Below, piece by piece: positions 37,042 to 46,176 of a stretch of 64,000 nucleotides of DNA (positions are counted from its first letter, which is position 1; each line of letters starts with the position of its first letter). A model generated the notes under the pieces. That model saw nothing but the letters and a program-made list of their open reading frames with translations. It did not search any database and was not told the DNA's origin. The stretch comes from Caulobacter mirabilis (GTDB taxonomy: Bacteria > Pseudomonadota > Alphaproteobacteria > Caulobacterales > Caulobacteraceae). Made by a program: the position numbers and the translations under genes. The DNA lies in the NCBI RefSeq assembly GCF_002749615.1, contig NZ_CP024201.1, forward strand, positions 744,001-808,000, given 5' to 3'.

Positions 37042-37532
37042 GTCGAGGACAATCCCGCGTACTGGGCTCGCCGCAGGGCCGCCACCAGCCGATTGAAGCT
37101 GGTGTAGGTCTCAAGGCCCGCGGCGAGCATCGCCGGCCGCATCAGGGCGGCCTCGGTGATCACGACGCCGCGCCGGCCCATGCGCGTGCAGAGGCCTTCG
37201 TCGACGAGCAGGTTCACGTAGCGGCGCGTCGTCTCGTAGGGGATGCCGATCGAGCCGGCGATCGACATCACGCTGACCGGCCGCCGCTCGCGTTCGCTGG
37301 CGAGAACCGGCACCGCCTCGCTGTTGGCTACGGCGATGGCGGTGAAGATGATCCCCTTCAGGAGGTCGTTGCCGTGCGCCCTGGCCACGATCTCGACGCC
37401 GCGGATGAAGAATTCGCCCCCCAACCGGGCGGCGACTTCGACCTGTGAATTGTCGGAAAGCAGAATTTCCTCGGCGCTCAACGGGCCCTCACAAACTGTC
37501 TGCGACTCGACCGGCAGGTTCGATGGAGACAA
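37038..37532 (-). CDS. Winged-helix-like regulator, paralogue 1
   Basis: A roughly 164-aa protein, unrecognised as a named family but clearly paralogous to the gene at 37903. The shared core is a helical N-terminal half (GNDLLKGIIFTAIAVAN) and a putative recognition unit PVSVMSIAGSIGIPYETTRR followed by YVNLLVDEGLCTR. The latter looks like a MarR/GntR-type winged helix. No ATG fits the frame: TTG 37532 or TTG 37553 are the candidates, so the N-terminus is uncertain. The best Shine-Dalgarno (AGGAG) precedes instead an out-of-frame ATG at 37536 that opens a 15-codon peptide ending at 37489. An EcfG-like promoter lies upstream. Confidence 0.65.
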   Translation of the reverse strand: MSPSNLPVESQTVCEGPLSAEEILLSDNSQVEVAARLGGEFFIRGVEIVARAHGNDLLKGIIFTAIAVANSEAVPVLASERERRPVSVMSIAGSIGIPYETTRRYVNLLVDEGLCTRMGRRGVVITEAALMRPAMLAAGLETYTSFNRLVAALRRAQYAGLSST

Positions 37533-37591
37533 CCATACGGCGTGACTCCTCAAAGTGGGTAGTCGCTTTCCCCCCAATCCTCTTCTCGAAG

Positions 37592-37616
37592 TACGCTCAC
37601 TACGGGTTGTGGTTCC
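37592..37616 (-). promoter_or_regulatory. EcfG (general stress)-like promoter of winged-helix paralogue 1
   Basis: On the minus strand GGAAC (37616-37612), a 16-nt spacer and CGTA (37595-37592). The alphaproteobacterial EcfG/sigma-T consensus is GGAAC-N16/17-CGTT, so one base differs. The -10 element is about 60 bp upstream of the TTG start. Around it, in the 370-bp gap 37533-37902, I see only the hairpin at 37764 and a fragment of repeat family D near 37865. Confidence 0.5.
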
Positions 37617-37763
37617 GGGGGGATGCTGGGGCGAAATGTCGCGCCAACCAAATCCCTGGAACGGTGTTTTGTAGGTCATGGGCCGTCGCGACGTCAGGCT
37701 GACTCCTCGCGGCGACCCCATGCCAGGCGGCCCCCTGCCCCCCCCGATGCGGTCGCCTGAGGC

Positions 37764-37792
37764 TGCCCCGGCTCCGAAAAGGAGCCGGGGCA
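37764..37792. terminator. Perfect 12-bp hairpin between the two paralogues
   Basis: TGCCCCGGCTCC (37764-37775), loop GAAAA, GGAGCCGGGGCA (37781-37792). It lies 111 bp beyond the stop of paralogue 2 on the minus strand and before paralogue 1. There is no U-tract, so it may be a rho-dependent or roadblock-type end, or an mRNA stabiliser. Confidence 0.5.
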
Positions 37793-37902
37793 CGCTCCTC
37801 TCGAGGACAGCGTTGGTCCGATACTGAGATCACGACCCAGCCCCGACCGTCCCGGCGGAGCCCGGGATGACCGGAGCGGGCCGGACGCCGGCGCCTAGAG
37901 GC

Positions 37903-38367
37903 CTAGTCGTCGAAGCTGACGCCGCCGGTCTTCAGGTCGTCGAGGAGCTGCCGGAGGTTCTCGTAGTTCTGCTTGAGGCCGATGACGAAGGCCTCGCGCC
38001 CCAGGACCTCGCCCGGCACGATCACGCCGCTGTCCCCGCGCGCGCACATGCCGTCGTTGATCAGCCGGTTCACGTGTCGGCGGGTGGTCTCGTAGGGGAG
38101 GTCCAACTCCAGCGCCAGGGCGTGGATGCTGATCGGCCGCCGCGCTTCATCCGGGACGCGGTCATCGGCGCCGGAATGGGTTTGGGCGAAGACGTCGCCG
38201 GGGCGCAGGTGCCTGACGTTGGCGTCGACGATGGCCAGGAAGATCAGCGTCCGCAGGATGTCGCCGTTGCCGACGATGCGGTTGAGGACCCGCGCCGAGC
38301 GCAGCATGTAGGTCGTCGCGGCGCGGAGGGCGAGCCGTTCCCGGACCTTCTCGGGTTCATTGGGCAA
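37903..38367 (-). CDS. Winged-helix-like regulator, paralogue 2
   Basis: A 154-aa protein paralogous to the previous gene: GNGDILRTLIFLAIVDAN aligns with GNDLLKGIIFTAIAVAN, and RRPISIHALALELDLPYETT with RRPVSVMSIAGSIGIPYETT; both then read RRHV/RRYV and end in a helix with NL. The function is unknown; a small DNA-binding regulator is the best guess. The start is TTG 38367, with AGGGGG 8 nt upstream, and no in-frame ATG is near. An EcfG-like promoter (one mismatch) lies 43 bp upstream of the start. Confidence 0.65.
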   Translation of the reverse strand: MPNEPEKVRERLALRAATTYMLRSARVLNRIVGNGDILRTLIFLAIVDANVRHLRPGDVFAQTHSGADDRVPDEARRPISIHALALELDLPYETTRRHVNRLINDGMCARGDSGVIVPGEVLGREAFVIGLKQNYENLRQLLDDLKTGGVSFDD

Positions 38368-38409
38368 GCAGACGCCCCCTACTGGCAGTCAGGAACCGGA
38401 ACCGTGGTT

Positions 38410-38434
38410 AACGAATCCACGTAACCCAGTTTCC
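38410..38434 (-). promoter_or_regulatory. EcfG-like promoter of winged-helix paralogue 2
   Basis: On the minus strand GGAAA (38434-38430), 16-nt spacer, CGTT (38413-38410); one mismatch to GGAAC-N16-CGTT. With the similar element before paralogue 1, it suggests general-stress control of both genes. Overlapping it is TTAACCAC, one base from a CtrA half-site. Confidence 0.45.
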
Positions 38435-38456
38435 CAAGCGGGGGCAAGGAAAACGG

Positions 38457-39599
38457 CTATTCTGCGGCCTGGAGCTCCGCGGCCTTGGCGGCTTCGATCT
38501 CGGCGGCGCGCGCCTCGACCAGGCCGACGATGTGGTCGATCATCTGGTCGTTGTCCATCTTGTGGTCCGGACGGCCGGACACATAGACCATGCCCGATCC
38601 CTTGCCGCCGCCGGTGAAGCCCAGGTCCGTCATCAGCGCCTCGCCGGGGCCGTTGACCACGCAGCCGATGATCGACAGCGACAATGGCGTCGAGACGTGC
38701 GCAAGGCGCTGCTCCAGGGCCTCGACCGTCTGGATGACGTTGAAGCCCTGACGAGCGCAGGACGGGCAGGCGATGATGTTCACGCCGCGGTGGCGCAGGC
38801 CCAGCGACTTCAGCATGTCGAAGCCGACCTTGACCTCTTCCACCGGATCGGCGGCCAGGCTGACGCGGATGGTGTCGCCGATGCCGGCCCAGAGCAGGCT
38901 GCCCATGCCGATGGAGGACTTCACGGTGCCGGTGCGCAGGGCCCCCGCCTCGGTGATGCCCAGGTGCAGCGGGCAGTCGATGGCGTCCGCCAGCTGCTGA
39001 TAGGCGGCTACGGTCATGAAGATGTCCGAGGCCTTCACGCTGATCTTGAACTCGTGGAAGTCGTGATCCTGCAGGATCCGGGCGTGGCTCAGCGCGCTCT
39101 CGACCATCGCGTCGGGGCAGGGCTCGCCGTACTTCTCGAGCAGGTCCCGCTCCAGCGAGCCGGCGTTGACGCCGATGCGGATCGAGCACCCATGGTCGCG
39201 GGCAGCCTGGACGACCTCGCGCACGCGGTCGGGGCTGCCGATGTTGCCGGGGTTGATGCGCAGGCAGGCGGCGCCGGCCTTGGCCGCTTCGATGCCGCGC
39301 TTGTAGTGGAAGTGGATGTCGGCCACGAGCGGGACCTTCACCTCGCGGGCGATGGTCTTGAACGCCTCGGTGGATTCCACGTCGGGGCATGAGACCCGGA
39401 CGATGTCGGCACCGGCTTCCTCCAGCTGGCGGATCTGGTCGATCGTCGCCGCGGCGTCGGCCGTCAGGGTGTTGGTCATCGACTGCACGGCGATCGGGGC
39501 GTCGCCGCCGATCGGCACATTGCCGACGTGAATCTGACGCGAGACGCGGCGGTCGATGCGGCGCCAGGGGCGGACGTGGGTGTGATCGTCGTGGCTCAT
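38457..39599 (-). CDS. ispG: (E)-4-hydroxy-3-methylbut-2-enyl-diphosphate synthase
   Basis: IspG (GcpE) converts MEcPP to HMBPP in the MEP isoprenoid pathway, using a [4Fe-4S] cluster. The protein is 380 aa, the normal bacterial length. The N-terminal TIM barrel begins [20 protein letters not shown] and QSMTNTLT. The cluster ligands appear as [10 protein letters not shown] near 281 and [13 protein letters not shown] near 309, with the glutamate that follows. The product is a precursor of quinones, hopanoids and undecaprenyl phosphate. It is downstream of the rodZ-like gene on the same strand, 79 bp away, a common alphaproteobacterial pairing. Confidence 0.97.
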   Translation of the reverse strand: MSHDDHTHVRPWRRIDRRVSRQIHVGNVPIGGDAPIAVQSMTNTLTADAAATIDQIRQLEEAGADIVRVSCPDVESTEAFKTIAREVKVPLVADIHFHYKRGIEAAKAGAACLRINPGNIGSPDRVREVVQAARDHGCSIRIGVNAGSLERDLLEKYGEPCPDAMVESALSHARILQDHDFHEFKISVKASDIFMTVAAYQQLADAIDCPLHLGITEAGALRTGTVKSSIGMGSLLWAGIGDTIRVSLAADPVEEVKVGFDMLKSLGLRHRGVNIIACPSCARQGFNVIQTVEALEQRLAHVSTPLSLSIIGCVVNGPGEALMTDLGFTGGGKGSGMVYVSGRPDHKMDNDQMIDHIVGLVEARAAEIEAAKAAELQAAE

Positions 39600-39678
39600 G
39601 CGTCGCCAAAGGTAATCCCGGGCGCGGGGTTTCCCAAGCCCGTCATGGAAAGTTCGCCGAGGAGAAACGGTGCAGGCG

Positions 39679-40674
39679 TCAGCCGGCGAGCGCCGCGGCG
39701 GTGGTCTGGGGGGCCGGCATCAGGCTCTTGAACCGGCCGCCGACGAAGACGTCGATGGCGCGCGGATCGGTCGCCTCGACCGTCAGCCCCTTGCTGGCCG
39801 GCAGGCGATAGGCCTCGCCCGGCGCCAGGGAGCGGGCGAAGTAGATCGCGCTATCGCCGCCGCGGACGATCAGCATCGTCTGCCGTCGCGCCTGGAGAGT
39901 GACCGCGGAACTCGCGGCCGGAGCGCCGTGGATCGGGCCCTTGGCGACGAAGGCGGCGCCGACCGGCGTGTCGCTCTGGACCGCGGCGGCGGCCTCGGCT
40001 TCGCGGCGGGCCTTGCCGGCGGCCATCGCGGCGTCGGCCGAGCCGCCCGCCTGGGCGGCGGCCTCGAGGCCGGGAGTCTCGTAGACGGGCGGCGTCGAGG
40101 CTTCCGTGGGGGCCGGCAGCGGCGCGCCGACCGACATCGGCCCGGCCGGCGCCGTCGGGGCGGCGGCCATCGCCGACTGCGGGGCGGTCGGCGGCGGCGG
40201 CGCCTCTTCGCTGATCGCGCGCTGGGCGATGTTCCACAGGATGATGGCGGTGACGATCAGGGCCGCGCCGGCCATGATCGCGCCCATGCGCGGATCACGC
40301 TCCTTGCGCACCCCGACCGGAGCCCGCAGGTCGTCCTCGGCTTCCGGCGCGGCGTCCTTGAAGCGGGCGACGGCCTCGTCCGGGTCCAGGCCCAGCAGCT
40401 TGGCGTAGGCCTTCACATAGCCGAGCGTGAACGGGCGGGACGGCAGCTCCTCCAGCCGCATGTCCTCGACCGCGGCCAGGTAGGTGCGGCGGATGCGGGT
40501 CTGGTCGGCGACGTCCTGAAGCGACAGGCCGCGAAACTCCCGCGCCGCCTTCAGCGCCGCGCCGATGTCGGGTCCGTGATGCAGGGAGGGCTCCTCGGTC
40601 GGGACAAGCGAATCCACCGGGTCAATGTCCCCGGTGCGATACAGTTGCGTAACCCCGCCTGAATCCAGCGGCAT
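39679..40674 (-). CDS. rodZ: RodZ-like helix-turn-helix membrane protein
   Basis: A 331-aa protein with a cytoplasmic HTH (residues about 40-105: [34 protein letters not shown]), a linker, one transmembrane helix near 138-158 ([20 protein letters not shown]), a long Ala/Pro-rich periplasmic stretch, and a C-terminal DUF4115 beta domain near 250-325. This is the architecture of RodZ, which links the MreB cytoskeleton to the membrane and helps set cell shape. ATG 40674 is chosen; a GTG 18 bp upstream is also possible. It precedes ispG, as in many relatives. Confidence 0.85.
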   Translation of the reverse strand: MPLDSGGVTQLYRTGDIDPVDSLVPTEEPSLHHGPDIGAALKAAREFRGLSLQDVADQTRIRRTYLAAVEDMRLEELPSRPFTLGYVKAYAKLLGLDPDEAVARFKDAAPEAEDDLRAPVGVRKERDPRMGAIMAGAALIVTAIILWNIAQRAISEEAPPPPTAPQSAMAAAPTAPAGPMSVGAPLPAPTEASTPPVYETPGLEAAAQAGGSADAAMAAGKARREAEAAAAVQSDTPVGAAFVAKGPIHGAPAASSAVTLQARRQTMLIVRGGDSAIYFARSLAPGEAYRLPASKGLTVEATDPRAIDVFVGGRFKSLMPAPQTTAAALAG

Positions 40675-40819
40675 GGCTACCGACGCCCCCACAACCTCGC
40701 GTCGCGCACGAACGCGACACCCTTCGATTCCCGTAGCCCGGGAAACCTTAACTTCACGTTTCGAATATCAAAATAACGCACAGATTTCAACGCGCTAATC
40801 AGACTCTGCCGCCTGCGGA

Positions 40820-43084
40820 TCAAACGGCGACGTACAGCTTCCTGGCCAGGGTCTCGATCTCGTTGCGAACCGAGCCGGAGGTGCCTTTCAGCAGGGTCAG
40901 GACGCCGCGTCTAGCGGCCTCTCTGTCGCAGGACAGGACCATCTGCTTGACCGGCCCGACGCCGGCCGGCGGCATCGACAGCCGGTCGAAGCCGAGCGCC
41001 ACCAGGGCGAAGGCCTCCAGCGGCCGGCCGGCCATCTCGCCGCAGACCGAGACGGGGGTGCCGGTCTCGGCGCAGGCCTGCTGGATCTGCTGCAGCGCGC
41101 GCAGGGCGGGCGGGGACAGCGGGTCGTAGCGGTCGGCCACGCGCGGGTTCCCGCGATCGGCCGCGAACAGGTACTGCATCAGGTCGTTGGTGCCGATCGA
41201 GACGAAGTCGGTCATCGGCAGCAGGGCGTCCAGGTGCCAGACCAGCGACGGGGCCTCGATCATCGCCCCGACGTCGAGGCGGGACGGGGCCGGGCGGCCG
41301 CGCCGCTGGGCCCAGGCGATCTCGCTGTCGACGAAGGCGCGGGCGGCGCGGAACTCGTCGACGCTGGCGACCAGCGGGAACATGACCCGCAGCGGCCGGC
41401 CCTTGGCGGCCCAGATCAGCGCCCGCAGCTGAAGGCGCAGCAGGGCCGGGCGGTCCAGGCCCATGCGCACCGCGCGCCAACCCAGGGCGGGGTTTTCCTC
41501 CCGCTCCAGCTCCATGTAGGGCAGCAGTTTGTCGCCGCCGAGATCGAGGGTGCGGAAGGTGACCGGCTGGCCGTCGGCGACGTCCAGGACCCGCTCGTAG
41601 AGCGCCCGCTGGGCGTCCAGCCGGGGCATCTCCTCGGCGACCATGAATTGGAACTCGGTCCGGAACAGGCCGATGCCCTCGGCGCCGGTCTCGCCCAGGA
41701 TGTCCAGGTCGACGGCCAGGCCGGCGTTCATCAGCAGGGTGACCTTGGCGCCGTCCTTGGTGAAAGCGGGCGTGTCGCGCAGACGGGCGAACTCGGCCCG
41801 GCGCTGGGCCCGGACCTCCAGCCGGGTCTGCAAGGCCTTCACGACGTCGGGACGGGGGCGCAGGAAGGCCTCGCCGGTCTCGGCGTCGACGATCACCGGG
41901 TCGCCCTCGGAGACACGATCGCGCAGGCCGGACAGGCGGCCGACGCAGGGGATGTCCAGCGCCTTGGCCACGATCGCCGCGTGGCTGGCCGATGAGCCCT
42001 CTTCCAGCAGCAGCCCCTTCAGGCGCTTGCGGTCATACTCCAGCAGGTCGGCCGGCCCCAGGTTTCGCGCGATCAGGATGGCGTCGTCGGGCAACTCCCG
42101 TGCGGTATGCCCGTCGCCGGCCAGGTGGCGCAGCAGGCGGTCGTTCAGATCCTCGAGGTCGTGCAGCCGCTCGCGCAGATAGGGGTCACGCGCCTGGCCC
42201 AGACGGGCGCGATGCTCGCTGCGCACCCGCTCGACGGCGGCCTCGGCGGTCAGGCCCGAACGCACGGCCTCTTCCAGGGACCGGTTCCAGCCGCGGTCGT
42301 GGGCGAACAGGCGATAGGTCTCCAGCACCTCGTAGGAGGCGCCGACCAGGCCGTGCTGGCCCTCCAGCATCTCGTCGATCTGGCGCTGCAAGGCCTCGAT
42401 GGCGGCGCGCAGGCGGATCTCCTCGGCCTGGGCGTCGTCGGACAGCAGCTGTTCCGGCGCGACCGGCTGCTCGTGCAGGACCGCCGTGCCGTAGGCCAGG
42501 CCGTCGGCGAAGCGCGCGCCTTTCAGCCGCTCGGGCCGGTGCGGCGCGATCTCGACGTCCTTGAGCGCCTCTTCGTTCAGCAGGTCGCCGGCGCCGACCA
42601 TCTCGGCCAGCACCATGGCGATGATCTGGAGATCTTCGACCTCCTCCTCGCCGTAGCTCCGCTCCGTCCGGTTCTGGACGACCAGGACGCCGATCGGCCG
42701 CCCGCCGCGCAGCAGCGGCACGCCCAGGAACGAGTGGTAGGGGTCTTCGCCGGTTTCCGGACGATAGGCGAAGGCCGGATGGCTCGGCGCGTCGCTGAGG
42801 TTCAGCGGCCGGCCCTGGCGCACGATCTCGCCGACCAGGCCCTCGCCGGGCTTCAGCCGGGTGACGTGGACGGCGTCGGGCGACAGGCCTTCGGTGGCGA
42901 ACAGCTCCAGATCGCCGCCGGCCCGGCGCAGGTAGATGGAGCAGACCTCGGCGACCATCGACCCGGCGATGATCCGCACGACCATGTTGAGCTTGGTCTG
43001 GGCCGGAGCATCACCGGCCATGGCCTCGCGGATCTGCCGAAGCAGAGTCCGCGGACCGCGTATCGCGAAGCTCGGCGCGACCAT
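40820..43084 (-). CDS. ptsP: Phosphoenolpyruvate-protein phosphotransferase, nitrogen PTS (EI-Ntr)
   Basis: A 754-aa EI-Ntr enzyme, first step of the nitrogen-related phosphorelay (EI-Ntr, NPr, EIIA-Ntr). Residues 1-165 form a GAF domain (EVCSIYLRRAGGDLELFATE; GVPLLRGGRPIGVLVVQNRT), which in relatives senses glutamine. The PEP-utiliser N domain holds the active histidine in EEGSSASHAAIVAKALDIP near 370; the C-terminal barrel has FRTEFQFM, SIGTNDLMQYLFAADRGNP and the cysteine in VSVCGEMAG. In Caulobacter this system feeds nitrogen state into (p)ppGpp control. It follows lysC by 88 bp on the same strand, a conserved alphaproteobacterial order. Confidence 0.96.
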   Translation of the reverse strand: MVAPSFAIRGPRTLLRQIREAMAGDAPAQTKLNMVVRIIAGSMVAEVCSIYLRRAGGDLELFATEGLSPDAVHVTRLKPGEGLVGEIVRQGRPLNLSDAPSHPAFAYRPETGEDPYHSFLGVPLLRGGRPIGVLVVQNRTERSYGEEEVEDLQIIAMVLAEMVGAGDLLNEEALKDVEIAPHRPERLKGARFADGLAYGTAVLHEQPVAPEQLLSDDAQAEEIRLRAAIEALQRQIDEMLEGQHGLVGASYEVLETYRLFAHDRGWNRSLEEAVRSGLTAEAAVERVRSEHRARLGQARDPYLRERLHDLEDLNDRLLRHLAGDGHTARELPDDAILIARNLGPADLLEYDRKRLKGLLLEEGSSASHAAIVAKALDIPCVGRLSGLRDRVSEGDPVIVDAETGEAFLRPRPDVVKALQTRLEVRAQRRAEFARLRDTPAFTKDGAKVTLLMNAGLAVDLDILGETGAEGIGLFRTEFQFMVAEEMPRLDAQRALYERVLDVADGQPVTFRTLDLGGDKLLPYMELEREENPALGWRAVRMGLDRPALLRLQLRALIWAAKGRPLRVMFPLVASVDEFRAARAFVDSEIAWAQRRGRPAPSRLDVGAMIEAPSLVWHLDALLPMTDFVSIGTNDLMQYLFAADRGNPRVADRYDPLSPPALRALQQIQQACAETGTPVSVCGEMAGRPLEAFALVALGFDRLSMPPAGVGPVKQMVLSCDREAARRGVLTLLKGTSGSVRNEIETLARKLYVAV

Positions 43085-43172
43085 CGCTGAGGCTGCCCTC
43101 CTGTTCTCTCCGGCGCCTATAGCAGATTTCCGTGAGGGAACAGTGATCGACGGTGTCGCGCCGGCGACTCGG

Positions 43173-44420
43173 TCAGACTTTGTCCAGCTCGTAGGCGGAA
43201 TGCAGGGCCCGAACGGCGAGTTCCGTGTAGGCCGCGTCGATCAGCACGCTGATCTTGATCTCGCTGGTCGAGATGACCTGGATGTTCACGCCCTTCTCGG
43301 CCAGGGCGGTGAACATGGTCTTGGCGACGCCGGCATGGCTGCGCATGCCCACGCCGATGACCGAGACCTTGGCCACGTCCTCGTTGGACTGCACGTCCTC
43401 GAAGCCGATCTCCTTCTGCGCCGCGCGCACGATCTCGACCGCCCGGGCCGCGTCGCGCTTGCCGACGGTGAACTCCATGTTGGCCGCGCCCTCGCTGCGG
43501 GCGTGGCTCTGGACGATCATGTCGACGTTGACGTTGGCGTCGGCCAGGGCGCCGAAGATCTTCGAGGAGACGCCCGGCGTGTCCGGCAGGCCGAACAGGC
43601 TGATCTTGGCTTCGTCGCGGCTGTAGGCCACGCCGCTCACGATGCGCTTTTCCACGATCTCCTCCTCGTCGCAGACGATGGTGCCTTGGCCGGGGGCTTC
43701 CCCGGGCTCGACGAAACTAGACAGGACCCGCAGCGGCGTATGGTGCGCCATGGCCAGCTCGACCGAGCGGGTCTGAAGAACCTTGGCCCCCAGCGAGGCC
43801 ATTTCAAGCATCTCCTCATAGGAGATGCGGGCCAGCTTGCGGGCCTTCTGCTCGATGCGCGGATCGGTCGTGTAGACGCCGTCCACGTCGGTGTAGATGT
43901 CGCAGGCCCCGCCGACGGCCGCCGCGATCGCCACGGCGCTGGTGTCCGAGCCGCCCCGGCCCAGGGTCGCGATACGGCCCTGGCGGTCGACGCCCTGGAA
44001 GCCGGCGATGACGGCGATTTCGCCGGCGTCGAGCGCGGCGCCCAGCTTCTCGGGCGGGATGTCGTCGATGCGGGCCTTGCCGTGCGCGTCGTCGGTGATG
44101 ATCGGCACCTGCCAGCCCATCCACGACCGGGCGTTCAGGCCCATGTTGCGCAGGGTCATGGCCAACAGGCCGGCCGTGACCTGCTCGCCGCTGGCGACGA
44201 CCACGTCGTACTCGTCGTCGGATGCCGGAAGGCCCTGGGCGGCCGCGCCGGCCCCGTCGGTCCAGGCGACCAGCTCGTTGGTCTTGCCGGCCATCGCCGA
44301 CACGACCACGGCGACCTGTTTCCCGGTCTCGACCTCGGCCGCCACCAGGCGCGCGACGCGCCGGATCCGTTCCAGGTCGGCCACCGAGGTGCCGCCGAAT
44401 TTCATCACCAGCCGTGACAC
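43173..44420 (-). CDS. lysC: Aspartate kinase
   Basis: Aspartokinase phosphorylates aspartate, the first step to lysine, threonine, methionine and diaminopimelate. The protein is 415 aa. The kinase part begins VMKFGGTSVADLERIRR, with GRGGSDTSAVAIAAA near 160 and VDGVYTTDPRI near 190. The C-terminal third has two ACT domains (SLFGLPDTPGVSSKIF near 280; VSVIGVGMRSHAGVAKTMFT near 355) for feedback control. The start is GTG 44420, giving MSRLVMKFGG; in-frame upstream sequence is not family-like. GGGAGG lies about 12 nt upstream. The 177 bp before it, shared with divergent ubiG, holds no other gene. Confidence 0.97.
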   Translation of the reverse strand: MSRLVMKFGGTSVADLERIRRVARLVAAEVETGKQVAVVVSAMAGKTNELVAWTDGAGAAAQGLPASDDEYDVVVASGEQVTAGLLAMTLRNMGLNARSWMGWQVPIITDDAHGKARIDDIPPEKLGAALDAGEIAVIAGFQGVDRQGRIATLGRGGSDTSAVAIAAAVGGACDIYTDVDGVYTTDPRIEQKARKLARISYEEMLEMASLGAKVLQTRSVELAMAHHTPLRVLSSFVEPGEAPGQGTIVCDEEEIVEKRIVSGVAYSRDEAKISLFGLPDTPGVSSKIFGALADANVNVDMIVQSHARSEGAANMEFTVGKRDAARAVEIVRAAQKEIGFEDVQSNEDVAKVSVIGVGMRSHAGVAKTMFTALAEKGVNIQVISTSEIKISVLIDAAYTELAVRALHSAYELDKV

Positions 44421-44597
44421 GTCAGGCCGCTCGCCTCCCTGGTTTGGCGGTTTTTCTTGCCCCGGGTTCGCCGGAAAAGGCGCCCCACGCGGCAAGAGGC
44501 GCCCTTCTAGCGGCCCGCGTGCGGCGCCGCAATGCGGGATCGTCCGCAGCCGCGCAGATGCGTCGACGAACCCGCCCGCGAGGACTAGATAGGAGCC

Positions 44598-45365
44598 ATG
44601 GCCCAGCCCGCTCCCGAACTCCGCACCAGCGTCGATCCCGAGGATGTCGAGCGCTTCTCGCGCATCGCGGCGGAGTGGTGGGATCCGCACGGCAAATTCG
44701 CGCCGCTGCACGTGTTCAACCCGGTCCGGCTGACCTTCGTCCGGGACCAGGCGGCGGCCCGCTTCGGCCGGGACATCAAGGCGCGCCGGCCGTTCGAGGG
44801 GCTGACGCTGCTCGACATCGGCTGCGGCGGCGGCCTGCTCAGCGAGCCGATGAGCCGCCTGGGCTTCAGGGTGACGGGCGCCGACGCCTCGGAGCGCAAC
44901 ATCGGCACGGCCCGGGCCCATGCCGCGGAGCAGGGCCTCGACATCGACTACCGCGCCACCACCGCCGAGCAGCTGCTGGCCGAGGGCGCCGGGCCGTTCG
45001 ACGTGGTCCTGAACATGGAGGTCATCGAGCACGTGGCCGACCCGGGCGAGTTCCTGCGCACCACGGCCAAGCTGCTCAAGCCCGGCGGCCTGATGATCGT
45101 CGCCACCCTGAACCGCACCCTGAAGGCCCTGGCCCTGGCCAAGATCGGCGCCGAGTACGTGCTGCGCTGGGTCCCGGCCGGGACCCACAACTGGAACCAG
45201 TTCCTGACGCCGGAGGAACTGCGCAGCTTCCTCGAGGGCCATCCCTTCGACATCGAGGGCCCCTTCGGCGTGACCTACAACCCGCTGACGGGCAAATGGA
45301 GCCAGTCGAGCGACGCCGACATCAACTACATGATGACGGTCACCCGTCCGGCGAAGGCGGGATGA
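44598..45365 (+). CDS. ubiG: Ubiquinone biosynthesis O-methyltransferase
   Basis: UbiG performs both O-methylations of the ubiquinone ring using SAM. The protein is 255 aa. It begins with the family block [20 protein letters not shown] and [14 protein letters not shown], then the SAM loop [15 protein letters not shown] near 73, an acidic strand end (VTGADAS), and [13 protein letters not shown] near 136. The membrane-associating insert [20 protein letters not shown]-like sequence (here [20 protein letters not shown]) and [14 protein letters not shown] are UbiG specific. It diverges from lysC; the stop overlaps the next gene by ATGA. AGGAG is only 2 nt from the ATG. Confidence 0.97.
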   Translation: MAQPAPELRTSVDPEDVERFSRIAAEWWDPHGKFAPLHVFNPVRLTFVRDQAAARFGRDIKARRPFEGLTLLDIGCGGGLLSEPMSRLGFRVTGADASERNIGTARAHAAEQGLDIDYRATTAEQLLAEGAGPFDVVLNMEVIEHVADPGEFLRTTAKLLKPGGLMIVATLNRTLKALALAKIGAEYVLRWVPAGTHNWNQFLTPEELRSFLEGHPFDIEGPFGVTYNPLTGKWSQSSDADINYMMTVTRPAKAG

Positions 45366-45880
45366 CGATCCGCACGACCCGCCTGCGGCTGGAGCCGGCG
45401 CGGCTGGCCGACCTGGAGGCGTTCGAGCGCGACGGCGAGGCCGGCCTGCTGCGGGCGCTGGACGTCCAGGCGGTCGACGGCTGGGCCGGGTCAGACGCCC
45501 TGGAGGCGGTCGGTCGGTCGGCGGCGTTCCTGCGCGAACATCCGCACGCGGCGGCCTGGTGGATGCACCTGTTCTTCGACGCCGCCGATGGACGCCTGAT
45601 CGGCCTGGGCGGCTACAAGGGCGCGCCGGCCAGCGGCTTCGTCGAGATCGGCTACGAGCTGGCGCCCTCGGTCCGAGGACGGGGTCTGGCGACGGAAGCG
45701 GCGCGCGGCATGGTCGACCATGCCTTCGCCCAGCCTGAGATCGATCACGTCGTGGCGCACACCCTGCCGGAGGAGAACGCCTCGGTCGCCATCCTGCGCC
45801 GCCTCGGCTTCCACCTGGACGACGTCGTCGAGGACGAGGATGTCGGGGCCGTCTGGCGCTGGCGGTTGAACCGGGCCTAG
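45362..45880 (+). CDS. GNAT-family N-acetyltransferase
   Basis: A 172-aa acetyltransferase of the RimJ/RimL-like (Acetyltransf_3) type. Beginning [20 protein letters not shown]; the acetyl-CoA-binding loop is [20 protein letters not shown] near 100-119, where R/Q-x-x-G-x-G/A is [25 protein letters not shown] near 140 is the second conserved element. It acts on an amine, identity unknown. Translationally coupled to ubiG by a 4-nt overlap. It converges with azlD, sharing stop bases in one CTAG. Confidence 0.92.
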   Translation: MTIRTTRLRLEPARLADLEAFERDGEAGLLRALDVQAVDGWAGSDALEAVGRSAAFLREHPHAAAWWMHLFFDAADGRLIGLGGYKGAPASGFVEIGYELAPSVRGRGLATEAARGMVDHAFAQPEIDHVVAHTLPEENASVAILRRLGFHLDDVVEDEDVGAVWRWRLNRA

Positions 45881-46176
45881 GGCAGCAGGTGCCGCAGCAA
45901 CCCCGCGGTCGCCACGCCGATCAGCACCGTCGGCAGCATCGGCAGCCGCGTGGCCGCCAGGACGGTGACGGCCAGGGCGATCAGATCGGCCGGTCGGTCA
46001 GAGACGAAGGCCGGGGCGATCACCGAGATCAGCACGCAGCCCGGCGCGGCTTCCATCACGGCCGAGGCGCGCGGGCCGAGCCGGCGGTCTCGCAGCAGCA
46101 GGTAGCCCCCGATCCGGGTCAGGTAGGTCACGGCGGCCATCAGCACGATGGTCAGGACGGTGACGGCGTCGATCAT
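45877..46176 (-). CDS. azlD: Branched-chain amino-acid exporter, small subunit
   Basis: A 99-aa protein with three to four membrane helices (MIDAVTVLTIVLMAAVTYLT; YLTRIGGYLLLRD; DLIALAVTVLAATRLPM). It matches AzlD/YgaH, the small partner of AzlC in LIV-E exporters. The ATG overlaps the azlC stop by four bases. Export relieves growth inhibition by excess valine, leucine or toxic analogues. Confidence 0.92.
   Translation of the reverse strand: MIDAVTVLTIVLMAAVTYLTRIGGYLLLRDRRLGPRASAVMEAAPGCVLISVIAPAFVSDRPADLIALAVTVLAATRLPMLPTVLIGVATAGLLRHLLP

Noticed and set aside
37726-37745. Run of C residues as a mobile-element end or slippage site
   Set aside because: Only a short homopolymer in GC-rich intergenic DNA; no repeat or coding context supports more.
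37533-37793. Upstream extension of winged-helix paralogue 1 to an ATG at about 37676 or further
   Set aside because: The extra sequence is Pro/Arg-rich, overlaps the EcfG-like promoter and has no counterpart in the paralogue.
44421-45242. Upstream in-frame extension of lysC
   Set aside because: The extra 270 residues are antisense to ubiG and not family-like; GTG 44420 gives the conserved beginning.
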